This document shows, in pieces, positions 27,079 to 35,846 of a DNA stretch of 64,000 nucleotides. Origin of the DNA: JBDHXE01 sp035445085 (GTDB lineage Bacteria > Bacteroidota > Ignavibacteria > Kapaibacteriales > UBA2268); NCBI GenBank assembly GCA_035445085.1, contig DAOMQA010000012.1:20667-84666 (forward strand). The letters are read 5' to 3'. Position numbers and translations under genes: made by a program. The notes under the pieces were generated by a model. That model did no database searches and was not told the DNA's origin. It saw nothing but the letters and a program-made list of their open reading frames with translations. Numbering within the stretch: the stretch's first letter is position 1; the number at the start of each line of letters is the position of its first letter.

Positions 27079-27705
27079 TTAAAATCTACCAAACCTAACA
27101 GAAAATGCTAAATTGAGTCCGTTTAAATATGAATTGTCTAAATAAAACTGTGAATTATTTTCCACAAGTCCATTAATTGCTGTTTTCTTTAATAAGGCAT
27201 ACCTGTAACTTAGGCATAAGCTCATCTTATAAAAGGACTTAAAGTTAAAATTTAAATTTATACTTGGCTCTATATAATAGCTTACGGTATTTTCTCTATA
27301 ATTTGGATTATATAATTGTCCATTCTTGTCTATTGAGTACGGAATATCAAATTTGGCTAATGATATGCCATTATTTATACATATAGAAGGAAATATCTCA
27401 CTGTCTGGTGAAATATTATATTCGGCTTCTAATCCTATGAAATTAAAATTAAAATCTGGGTAAAGGATGTAATTTAAATCTTGTACGTTGGGCTTATACG
27501 AATCAAAAGTAGTACCATATAGCGACAAACCTATATAATACTCCTTGTCAAAGGTTACCCCTAAACGTGCTCCTGTAAGCCAAACAAGATTGTCTTGCAC
27601 TAAGGACGTTTTGATGAATGGACCCAAAGATACACCAAAACTATCTGCTCTAACGGCTCCTAATGTGCAACAAAATATTGCAATATATACTAACAACTTT
27701 CCCAT
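27079..27705 (-). CDS. Predicted outer-membrane beta-barrel protein
   Basis: A 208-residue protein with a signal peptide (MGKLLVYIAIFCCTLGAVRA, cleavage near 20) and alternating hydrophobic strands ending in a C-terminal aromatic (LAFSVRFGRF), the pattern of an eight- to ten-stranded outer-membrane barrel. I recognise no specific family. It is the last gene of the 33319-27079 operon, 13 bases after the OmpA-like gene, and may form a complex with its neighbours. Confidence 0.7.
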   Translation of the reverse strand: MGKLLVYIAIFCCTLGAVRADSFGVSLGPFIKTSLVQDNLVWLTGARLGVTFDKEYYIGLSLYGTTFDSYKPNVQDLNYILYPDFNFNFIGLEAEYNISPDSEIFPSICINNGISLAKFDIPYSIDKNGQLYNPNYRENTVSYYIEPSINLNFNFKSFYKMSLCLSYRYALLKKTAINGLVENNSQFYLDNSYLNGLNLAFSVRFGRF

Positions 27706-27718
27706 TAAGCAAAAGTAG

Positions 27719-29716
27719 CTATTTCTTTTTAATTTTGATAATTACGCTTCTATTTAAATATCTACCGTAGGGAGTTTCGTTACTAAATATTTCCGCATTG
27801 GGATAACTTATAGATAAATGTTCAGGTAATTTCTCATTTTTAAACCCTAATAGCCCAAGTGTGGATTTTGCGCGTTTCTCTGCTAAGTTTCTATTATACT
27901 CGGCGGTGCCTAAATTATCTGTTGAAGGCACTATTTCTATCAAATAGTCATTAGCTTTTAATTTATTTTTGATATATTCTAACACATTGTTATCAATAGC
28001 ACTAAAACTATAGCTATCAAAATTGAAATAGCCCAAAATTAAAGCTGAATTATCATTATCGGTAATATTAAAATATTTATTATTTACTTCTTTAATATTA
28101 TTCAAATATAAATTAAATTCTTTACTTCCTTTCTGTCCTAATGAATCAGTAGCTTCGGCATATATTTTTAAAATATTTGCCGAATTATTATTGCTTTCGA
28201 ATAAAGAGGCAGATAGCAAAATATCATTCATTTTGAAATCCATTTTATTTTTATCGCCCCCATTAAATTGGCTATAAGAATTGAAGTCAAATTTATCAAA
28301 TTCTGTTTTGACTTCGGGCACATAAGCTAATGACTTATTAAATCTATAATCGATTTTATCTTTTATAATTGTAGAGCTTATCAAATTTGCTTTATTCGAG
28401 AATTTAAATGTAATTTTTCTTTGATCATTCGCTATCTGTTTCCTGTCGTCGTTTATTTTAACTATACTTTTAATTTCTGTTTTTATATTTTGAGAGTCAA
28501 TACCAGCTTGTATTAATTTATTCTTTACTTCATTTAGCCTTGCACTAAGCACTTGCTCACTATCATCTGGTGATTGAGCTATTATATTAATCTTAAGATT
28601 ATTCTTTTTAGTATACTCATTTATAATATCAGCATAGTTATCAGAAAAATTAGATTTTCTTATTATTTCAAAGAAATTAATATCGCTATTCTCTTCAACA
28701 ATTTGAAGTGAACTTAATGGCGTTAATCCATTTTGAGCATAAAACAAATTAGGCAAATAACTCAAAACATAATTATAATAATCTACCTTAAATACCGCTG
28801 TAATGGTATCATTATTTTTATATGTTTGCTGATTATCCATGACTTTTATTGATACAATCGGTGCATCTGGAGTTTCTGGTAATGGTGGCTCTTCTGGCAA
28901 AATGGAAGGTGGTGGAATTAGCCTTACTTCATCTTTTTCTGGTATATTATAGGATACCGAAATGCCCGCACGAACAGCAATATTATTCCAAGCTAAATCT
29001 TTAACGGGAGAAGTGAGTCCATAAATAAATGAGACCTCTGGATAAATATCAAAACCAGAAACATTTTCAACCTTATACTTAGCTCCTACTATTGCTCCTA
29101 AATAAAGCGATGAAGCATTGGGCAAATCTCCCGCATAATCATAATTTAACTTACTTCCATTCTTAAAATATAAGTCCGATGGCTCTACTAATACTTCTTG
29201 TTGGGTAAAAGTCTTAGAAATTGGAAGTCCCAAATTAAAACCAAATTTAATATCAAGAGGCATATTCTCAAAAAATGAAAAATTTATATATGGACTAATA
29301 CCCGCTATTAGCCAATTTACATTTAGATTATTATCAACATAGATTTTCCTATAAGTTCCCTCTAACACATCATTTCCAATATACTCATTTATTGAATACT
29401 TTGCTGAAAAATTATTTAATTCTATATTTGCTCCAAGTTTGGTCCTACCATTTATCAAATATATATTTCTCGATAGTCCCGCATATAAGTAATATGACAA
29501 GCCAAAGGCATTATCAAATTTATTGCAACAATTAGGATAGCCTTTTAGTTGAGTAAAATCTGATGTATATATATTTATATTTGCCCCTAAACCAGCCTCT
29601 AAATAATAAGGCGTGTAATCCTTGGCAAGCACAGTATTGCTTACAGCTATTAATACTATTAACAAACTACAAAAACTAATAAAATTATTTAATTTGAACT
29701 TAATATTTCTTTTCAT
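27719..29716 (-). CDS. Outer-membrane barrel protein with C-terminal OmpA-like domain
   Basis: A 665-residue protein: signal peptide (about 1-31), an N-terminal beta-barrel region (about 35-255), a proline-rich linker (about 262-285, with PPPSILPEEPPLPETP), a degenerate first OmpA-like module (about 335-440) and a C-terminal OmpA-like module (about 555-665) with GYFNFDSYSFSAID and NRNLAEKRAKSTLG. OmpA domains bind peptidoglycan; the STDNLG segment stands in place of the usual TDxxG. It is three bases after the stop of the 1199-residue T9SS gene, so they are co-translated. A structural link between wall, outer membrane and surface protein is the best inference. Confidence 0.78.
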   Translation of the reverse strand: MKRNIKFKLNNFISFCSLLIVLIAVSNTVLAKDYTPYYLEAGLGANINIYTSDFTQLKGYPNCCNKFDNAFGLSYYLYAGLSRNIYLINGRTKLGANIELNNFSAKYSINEYIGNDVLEGTYRKIYVDNNLNVNWLIAGISPYINFSFFENMPLDIKFGFNLGLPISKTFTQQEVLVEPSDLYFKNGSKLNYDYAGDLPNASSLYLGAIVGAKYKVENVSGFDIYPEVSFIYGLTSPVKDLAWNNIAVRAGISVSYNIPEKDEVRLIPPPSILPEEPPLPETPDAPIVSIKVMDNQQTYKNNDTITAVFKVDYYNYVLSYLPNLFYAQNGLTPLSSLQIVEENSDINFFEIIRKSNFSDNYADIINEYTKKNNLKINIIAQSPDDSEQVLSARLNEVKNKLIQAGIDSQNIKTEIKSIVKINDDRKQIANDQRKITFKFSNKANLISSTIIKDKIDYRFNKSLAYVPEVKTEFDKFDFNSYSQFNGGDKNKMDFKMNDILLSASLFESNNNSANILKIYAEATDSLGQKGSKEFNLYLNNIKEVNNKYFNITDNDNSALILGYFNFDSYSFSAIDNNVLEYIKNKLKANDYLIEIVPSTDNLGTAEYNRNLAEKRAKSTLGLLGFKNEKLPEHLSISYPNAEIFSNETPYGRYLNRSVIIKIKKK

Positions 29717-29719
29717 TAA

Positions 29720-32700
29720 CTATCTCATTATTATAAAGGATATACTCTGAACGCTATTTTCGCAAGAAATGTTTACACTATAATTTCCAACACTAAACTT
29801 ACTTGTGTCAAAAGTAATATAATTTGTACCGCTTTTTGTCTTATAATGTTTTATCTTAAATATCGGAGCACCTGCGCTATTTATCATTTCTATCCTTACT
29901 GCTTCTGATGATTTTGAATCAAAAGACAAAGTAATATGTTCATTTGCAGGGTTAGGCGATAGCCCCTTAATTGTTATAGGCGAGTGGTTGTTTTGTATAT
30001 ATCTGTCGTTACAAATATCATTGATAAAAATGCTACCATTTTTAATAACAGTATTAACAAATTCTCCAAATTTAGCTGACGGCTCTTTTATCGTAATATC
30101 CGAATAATTAGTATCCGACAAACCAGCCACACCTTTAATTACAGCTAAAGTACCAGTAGTATCAAAATTACCATCTACCCTAATCTTGAACTCTCGTTTT
30201 CCATTTACAATATTGCTTATTAATGTAGCTTGCCCCATATCAGAAACAACCCCTGTAGGAATAAATAGTTTCGGATTTACTTCTAATGTGGCTTCAAATG
30301 GTCTTATTCCTTGGTACGGCTCTCTATCGAATGGCGTAACTTCTATTGGTATTTCTACATGTTCATTTTTTGCTGATGTCGATACTTTCGCTATTTTTAA
30401 TTCAGCAACACCTTCAAACATATCTAAAGGCAATTTATTTTGCGATAAGCAAGGAGTCGCTTCTATCAATAAATCCGCTTTTTGTTTTATGCCGTTCCAC
30501 CTTATTTGCAAGGTCTTACTTTCATTAGACTTAAGTATAAAATTTTTGTCTGATAAGAACTCAAAATTTTCCGGTGGATTTACTACAAAATCGGTAAAAT
30601 TAATATCAGTGGTACCAATATTTGTAATAGTAAATTCCCTTATTAAAACCTCAGGTATAAATAATAATTTCTTGTGAGAGAATTTAATATATGAGCCTAT
30701 TCCTTTGCCTTTTAGTCCAAATTTACCGACTATTTTATTTTGGTTGGAGTGGTGCAAAGTAGCATCCACCAAATAATTACCTAAGGTATCGGGGAAAAAC
30801 TTAACTATGCCCGAAAGCGTTCCGCCCGGTGGAATAATTGTATCTATTGTTGATAATTGAATACTAAAATTCCTATCATGAGGGCTATTAAACTTGATAT
30901 AGTTCACCATTAAAGGGACAGGGTCGTCATTGCGTATTAGCTCTAAAGTAGCAACGGAAGTATCGCCTATACACACATCACCAAAGTCATAGTTGTGGCT
31001 TAAATAACTTATATTGCGTGGCAATACTCTAATCTCAAATGGCAATAAATAATCTGAATTACAAGAACGTATAGCTAAAGTATCTCTAATTATACCTGTA
31101 TCTAAGGGAGTAATATTTATATCAAAATTTAAGCATTGTGAAGGCTGTATCGTCGTTAGCTCCCATGCTTTGTTTAGCCTAAAATACAAACCTGATTTAA
31201 ACTTGGCATCTGGAAAAGTAGCTACAACTTCACTTAGATTGCAAACATCATTAATATTATAGTCGTTGCTGGTACCTAAATAAACTGGATTATAAACAAT
31301 ATTATCTAAATTCAATATTGGGCGACGAATAGAAAGAGAGCTATCTGACTTATCTTCTTCTGGGTATACAAAAGTCCTATAAGAAACATTATCCTGCCCC
31401 GACGCTGTTGTAATTAAACTTAAGCCATTGGGTGCTAATGCAATATCGTTCATTCTGGTACTATGCCCATACAATTGCCCTGTATTTTTAGATGTTGTAA
31501 GGTCATAAAAAGCTATTTGTTTTTCACTTGCCGAGCCCGTTACTAAAGTAGACGACGATGGATTAAAAAATAGCCCTATTGGGTCCCCTTGTGATGGCGT
31601 AAATACCCTCACTATTTTGCCTGTTGCTATTTCAATTACATATATATTATTTTTCAAGCCTGAATTGTCGTATTTAGTGCCAACACTTAATAACTTACCA
31701 TTTGGAGACAACGATATTTGTACAAAATTAGAAAATTCATTATAATTCAATTCTTTGATAATAGTGTTCGTTGTCATATCTATCAATCTAATTTCACCAT
31801 CTAACAATAAGGCAGCAGCTTGGTTTAATGCTGAATTAAAAGAAAAATCCATTACTTGGGTATTAAATGTAAAGGTCTTAAGCAAACTAAAATCCTTTGA
31901 ATTATAGATATAAACTTGGTTGCCAAAACGTGGAATAGCAACAATCATACTATTCGTAATATCTGCTTTGATTTCTTTTATACGAAATTTTTCATTTAAT
32001 GTAATTTTATTAATAGGATATTTATTATTTGGGTCAATTATAGCAATAGTATCTTTTTGCAAACCATACGAAACATTATTATTAGTATATGCAACATAAT
32101 ACAATGAATCATAAGGCGAATACACTACGCCATAGCTTGTATAATCACCTTCTTCATATTCATCATTTAAATAATTAAAGCTCTTAAGAGTAGGGGGCAA
32201 GTTACTTATATCATAAGTAAGCAGGTTGCCTATTTGGTTGAGAAAACTTACTTGTGTGCTAAATTGATTAAAACCCGCATCTAAAGTATTACGCATATCC
32301 TTGCCAAGATTATACATATTATTTTGCTTAAAATTCTGGCGAACTTTTACTAATAAATTATTTGCTTCAATATCTGGCACAGTCCAATTATATACACTAT
32401 CTTGCACTTCAGCGATGAAATTCCAAGAATACCCACCATTAGCGCTATAATAGATTTCTACCGGATATTGTGGGGCATGTCCTTTCCATTTAATTTGAAA
32501 AGTTTCGCAAGGGGCTAATTTCTCGCCTCCATTGGGAGCAACTAATTGTATTAAACTCTTAGCATCTACAGTAAAATCATTACCATACAGAGGTACATTT
32601 CTTTTTAATCCTCCTTCATAATGAAATGTAAGAACATCTTGATATGGAATATACTCATCTGGCTTAAAATAAACATTAATCCAATACGATGAGCCAACTT

Positions 32701-33319
32701 CTAAATTTCTTGGGGGCGGTGAACGGTCAAAATCACTATCAGAGCCAAGCCATTTTACCTGAAAATATTTTGTTCTCGTAGTTATCGAATCAAGTCTTAA
32801 ACTAAAAGGACCGTCACCAGCACTACTATTAATTTGTGTTCTAAATCTAACTTGATAAGGGATATTATTACCGGGTTGTACTTCGCCCCAGAACGCATCT
32901 CTAATCTGGAGATTGTCTTGGTCTGTAATTATAGTAAAAGGGTATTTGTTAAGCCTACCCATAGCAAAACCATTTATTAATTCATTATTATAAAGTGCAT
33001 AGATAATACATTGGTATGTAGAGGAAAAGGTGCTTTGTTCAGGTACCCATGTAAGAGTTTGCCAACCATTTACAATAGGCGATAATTTATCAGCTTTTGC
33101 TGTGTATACCGAACCGCTCTCTAATATTTTAATATCATCTTTTTTGAGCTCCACCTGCTTGCCGTTATATATTACTTTAATATCAGCACTAAGAAACGGG
33201 AAAGTACTGGTATTTATATTGCCTGTTTCGTCTACTTGCTTAATTTGAATATTAAGCTGTCCGTACAAGAATTGCAAGTGCAGTAAAAATACTAATGATA
33301 AAGTTAAGTACCCTTTCAT
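29720..33319 (-). CDS. T9SS-secreted protein with WD40-like propeller and anchor-D repeats
   Basis: A 1199-residue secreted protein: signal peptide (MKGYLTLSLVFLLHLQFLYG), Ig-like front part with choice-of-anchor features (about 120-250), a carbohydrate-binding-like PNGGEKLAPCETFQIKW module (about 255-330), a WD40-like beta-propeller (about 370-640; repeats such as ISLSPNGKLLSVGT and IALAPNGLSLITTA), further Cys-containing anchor-D repeats (about 680-980), a cohesin-like region (about 985-1110) and a T9SS type A tail (ISPNP-like LSPNPANEHITLSF, ending SFIIMR). It shares its back half design with the protein at 19526-23716. It heads an envelope operon. Ligand or partner is unknown. Confidence 0.83.
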   Translation of the reverse strand: MKGYLTLSLVFLLHLQFLYGQLNIQIKQVDETGNINTSTFPFLSADIKVIYNGKQVELKKDDIKILESGSVYTAKADKLSPIVNGWQTLTWVPEQSTFSSTYQCIIYALYNNELINGFAMGRLNKYPFTIITDQDNLQIRDAFWGEVQPGNNIPYQVRFRTQINSSAGDGPFSLRLDSITTRTKYFQVKWLGSDSDFDRSPPPRNLEVGSSYWINVYFKPDEYIPYQDVLTFHYEGGLKRNVPLYGNDFTVDAKSLIQLVAPNGGEKLAPCETFQIKWKGHAPQYPVEIYYSANGGYSWNFIAEVQDSVYNWTVPDIEANNLLVKVRQNFKQNNMYNLGKDMRNTLDAGFNQFSTQVSFLNQIGNLLTYDISNLPPTLKSFNYLNDEYEEGDYTSYGVVYSPYDSLYYVAYTNNNVSYGLQKDTIAIIDPNNKYPINKITLNEKFRIKEIKADITNSMIVAIPRFGNQVYIYNSKDFSLLKTFTFNTQVMDFSFNSALNQAAALLLDGEIRLIDMTTNTIIKELNYNEFSNFVQISLSPNGKLLSVGTKYDNSGLKNNIYVIEIATGKIVRVFTPSQGDPIGLFFNPSSSTLVTGSASEKQIAFYDLTTSKNTGQLYGHSTRMNDIALAPNGLSLITTASGQDNVSYRTFVYPEEDKSDSSLSIRRPILNLDNIVYNPVYLGTSNDYNINDVCNLSEVVATFPDAKFKSGLYFRLNKAWELTTIQPSQCLNFDINITPLDTGIIRDTLAIRSCNSDYLLPFEIRVLPRNISYLSHNYDFGDVCIGDTSVATLELIRNDDPVPLMVNYIKFNSPHDRNFSIQLSTIDTIIPPGGTLSGIVKFFPDTLGNYLVDATLHHSNQNKIVGKFGLKGKGIGSYIKFSHKKLLFIPEVLIREFTITNIGTTDINFTDFVVNPPENFEFLSDKNFILKSNESKTLQIRWNGIKQKADLLIEATPCLSQNKLPLDMFEGVAELKIAKVSTSAKNEHVEIPIEVTPFDREPYQGIRPFEATLEVNPKLFIPTGVVSDMGQATLISNIVNGKREFKIRVDGNFDTTGTLAVIKGVAGLSDTNYSDITIKEPSAKFGEFVNTVIKNGSIFINDICNDRYIQNNHSPITIKGLSPNPANEHITLSFDSKSSEAVRIEMINSAGAPIFKIKHYKTKSGTNYITFDTSKFSVGNYSVNISCENSVQSISFIIMR

Positions 33320-33495
33320 AATTTTTATCTTTTTTTGTAAATTACAATAAATTAATTATTTAAAGACGCAATTTTATTTATAATAGTTACAACGAAAATT
33401 AAATTACATTAAACTCTCCTGCACCACAAGTACCATAATCTGAAATAGCCTTGCGACTCTATTGTTTATTACATACTTTTAATTAACTTATTTTT

Positions 33496-33523
33496 TTTGC
33501 TAATATATTTTACTTTATATTTG
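33496..33523 (+). promoter_or_regulatory. Promoter upstream of the aspartate kinase-like gene
   Basis: TTTG at 33496-33499 and TATATTTG at 33516-33523, spacer 16 bases, shorter than the 19 seen at other promoters in this window. It ends 30 bases before the start at 33554. Confidence 0.5.
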
Positions 33524-33553
33524 TAATCGTATTGCTAATTCTGATAATTATAT

Positions 33554-34720
33554 ATGGTAAGAAAATTAGTAAAAATAGGCGGTGCTTTTGTGCAATCGAA
33601 GGAGAACTTTATTAAATTGCTTAATTTAGTAAATAGTGATTTTTATGACAACTCTCTATTCGTTATCTCGAGTTTTGGCAAGTCCACACAAAGGCTGCGA
33701 GAAATAGCTCAAAATGCTATGTATTCTGCAGATAAATCGCAAGCCTTGCTAGATAACATGATGAAAGATATACATAGCCTTTCTCCTTGCGAAGTTGATT
33801 TGACCGATGAATTTCAGCAACTAAGCAGAATAATTAAAGGTATTTTTATTACTAAAGAATTAACTGCAAAATTATTAGATAGAGTATTATCTTTTGGGGA
33901 AATCATTTCTACAAAACTAATTATTGAGAATATTCAAATCGCTTCACTGCACTATGTGCCAGCAGAAGAATTGATATTAAGCGATAGCAATTATAATGAA
34001 GCCAAGCCTATTTACAATGCCTCTAAGTCTAAGACTTTGGAATATATGAAGAATAATCTATATAATAAATATATTACTCAAGGGTTTATTGCTGCCGATA
34101 TTAACGCTAACAGAACAACAATGGGATTTGAAAGTTCTAATTTAACTGCAACGTTATTAGCAGATATTCTAAACCTCGGTGAAGTTTCAATTATTACAGA
34201 TGTTTTTGGCTTGCGTAATTTTGACCCTAAGATAGCAGACAATAGCAAACTTATACATAATATAAGCTATAACGATGCAATGATATTAGCTAATTATGGC
34301 TTAAAACAGCTATATCCGCAGATGATAGAAATAGCAGCGAAACAAAATATAGAAATTACTTTTAGGCACTTTGATAATAACACTGATATTACAACTATTA
34401 GCTCGCGTAATAGCGATAGAACTACAATGTTGATTTTAAATAGCTTAGAATATAACAAAACAAATCCCGACTTTATTTATGATGATAAAAATACAGTATT
34501 ACATTTTAGTCAATCTGGCTACAAAGATAGTTCTTCACTAATTAATCAATATATTTTATTTAACATTGATGTTGTCAATGCTCTCAAATTTATCATTGAT
34601 AATTTTGATGTTCATAATATTTATATAGATACGTATTCAAACAATACTTTGAAGATCATATCAAGTAATGACTCTGTTAGCGAAATAAACAAATTAATCC
34701 ATTATATTAACCAAATTTAA
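33554..34720 (+). CDS. Divergent aspartate kinase-like protein
   Basis: A 388-residue amino-acid-kinase-fold protein most similar in plan to monofunctional aspartokinase. Recognisable pieces: VKIGGAFV (K7, family KFGGTSV), SFGEIIS (E116), ITDVFGLRNFDP (family ITDVDGVYxADP) and ISYNDAMILANYG plus LYPQMIE (family SYxEAxELAxxGAKVLHPxxxE). The catalytic GRGGSDxTA motif reads GFESSNLTA (191-199): the Arg is Phe and the Asp is Asn. The C-terminal ACT region (about 290-388) is poorly conserved. It may be a weak or altered kinase, or a regulatory relic. It ends one base before the PyrD-like start and sits in an operon with PyrD and Rel. Confidence 0.75.
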   Translation: MVRKLVKIGGAFVQSKENFIKLLNLVNSDFYDNSLFVISSFGKSTQRLREIAQNAMYSADKSQALLDNMMKDIHSLSPCEVDLTDEFQQLSRIIKGIFITKELTAKLLDRVLSFGEIISTKLIIENIQIASLHYVPAEELILSDSNYNEAKPIYNASKSKTLEYMKNNLYNKYITQGFIAADINANRTTMGFESSNLTATLLADILNLGEVSIITDVFGLRNFDPKIADNSKLIHNISYNDAMILANYGLKQLYPQMIEIAAKQNIEITFRHFDNNTDITTISSRNSDRTTMLILNSLEYNKTNPDFIYDDKNTVLHFSQSGYKDSSSLINQYILFNIDVVNALKFIIDNFDVHNIYIDTYSNNTLKIISSNDSVSEINKLIHYINQI

Positions 34721-34721
34721 T

Positions 34722-35846
34722 ATGTTAGTAGAAAGAGCAGCTCATCTTGATGCTATGATTAGACCATTTTTAGTACAGTATTTCCCAGAATTTAGTACTA
34801 AATTATATTCAAATATGCGGCAAAGCTTCTTAAACAGCTTTGTAAATAGCAAGCCTGAAAAAGTTTATAGCGACTTTTTCCCACAAAGAAAGATTTGGGA
34901 CATTGAGTTTTCTAACAATATATTCAATTCTGCTGGAATGTTTAAGAATGGCGAAGGCTATGAGTTAGCTTACAGACAAGGTGCAGGAGCTTTCTTGGCT
35001 GGTACAACAACATATCTCCCACGTGCTGGAAACGAAAAAAATGGAGTCATACATCCATTTATACCATTGCCAAAATCTAAAGCGGCAATTAACTGGATGG
35101 GCTTACCTAACGATGGGCACCAAAGGATAGCAAGTGTATTATCTAAAATAGAAAAGAAAGTTGCTTGCCCGCTTGGCGTTAGTATATCGTCAGATCCTGA
35201 TATTGATGAAGATACAGCACTAAAGAATTTAATCGAAGGCTTTGAATTATATTCTAAAGCAAATGTAGATTTTATTGAATTAAACGAAAGCTGCCCAAAT
35301 GTGAATCATCATCAGTGCGAAACAAATAACGGCATCGATTTAGCACTAATAAAGCGATTAGAATTTATTAACAGCAATTTCCTTAGAAAGCGGCAGCGAA
35401 ATCTACCCGTTATAGTAAAATTTTCAGTAGAAACTGAAATAGAACAAGTACCTAAACTATTAAAATTATTAATTGACCTTGATTTTGATGGTATTAATTT
35501 TGGCAATACAGCTAAGCTATATTCAAATTATCTGCCACTCATTAACAGTACGGAAACCGCTCCGTATCAAGCATTTACAAGCACTTTTGGCGGTGGAGTT
35601 AGTGGCAATCCACTCAAACAACTATCTTTAGATTGTTGTAAAATTTCAGTAAATGAACGCAATAAACTGCATTTAAGCAAAGAGTTTGCTATAGTTAGAA
35701 CTGGTGGCATCGAAACTTATAATGACTTGTTAGAATCGGAAAGAATAGGTATCGACCTTAATCAATGGTTTACTGGCTACTTTGAACTATTTTCTATATT
35801 TGGACATAAACTATATAAGGAGTTGGCAGAAAATGGAAAAAGATGA
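34722..35846 (+). CDS. pyrD: Dihydroorotate dehydrogenase-like flavoprotein
   Basis: A 374-residue FMN-binding TIM-barrel protein. The front 60 residues resemble the helical extension of class 2 (quinone-linked) enzymes, yet the active-site loop is NESCPNV with Cys191, the base used by class 1 enzymes, where class 2 has Ser. Other family parts are FNSAGMFKNGEGY, AGTTT, IVKFS with the FMN-side Lys, NFGNTA, FGGGVSGNPL and IVRTGGIET. It would oxidise dihydroorotate to orotate in pyrimidine synthesis; because of the mixed features, a related dihydropyrimidine-oxidising enzyme is possible. It is one base after the kinase-like gene and overlaps the Rel gene by 14 bases. Confidence 0.8.
   Translation: MLVERAAHLDAMIRPFLVQYFPEFSTKLYSNMRQSFLNSFVNSKPEKVYSDFFPQRKIWDIEFSNNIFNSAGMFKNGEGYELAYRQGAGAFLAGTTTYLPRAGNEKNGVIHPFIPLPKSKAAINWMGLPNDGHQRIASVLSKIEKKVACPLGVSISSDPDIDEDTALKNLIEGFELYSKANVDFIELNESCPNVNHHQCETNNGIDLALIKRLEFINSNFLRKRQRNLPVIVKFSVETEIEQVPKLLKLLIDLDFDGINFGNTAKLYSNYLPLINSTETAPYQAFTSTFGGGVSGNPLKQLSLDCCKISVNERNKLHLSKEFAIVRTGGIETYNDLLESERIGIDLNQWFTGYFELFSIFGHKLYKELAENGKR

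Noticed and set aside
30186..30677. 163-residue plus-strand ORF inside the 1199-residue T9SS gene
   Set aside because: It lies opposite conserved repeat coding sequence and its amino acid pattern looks like reverse-complement codon artefact.
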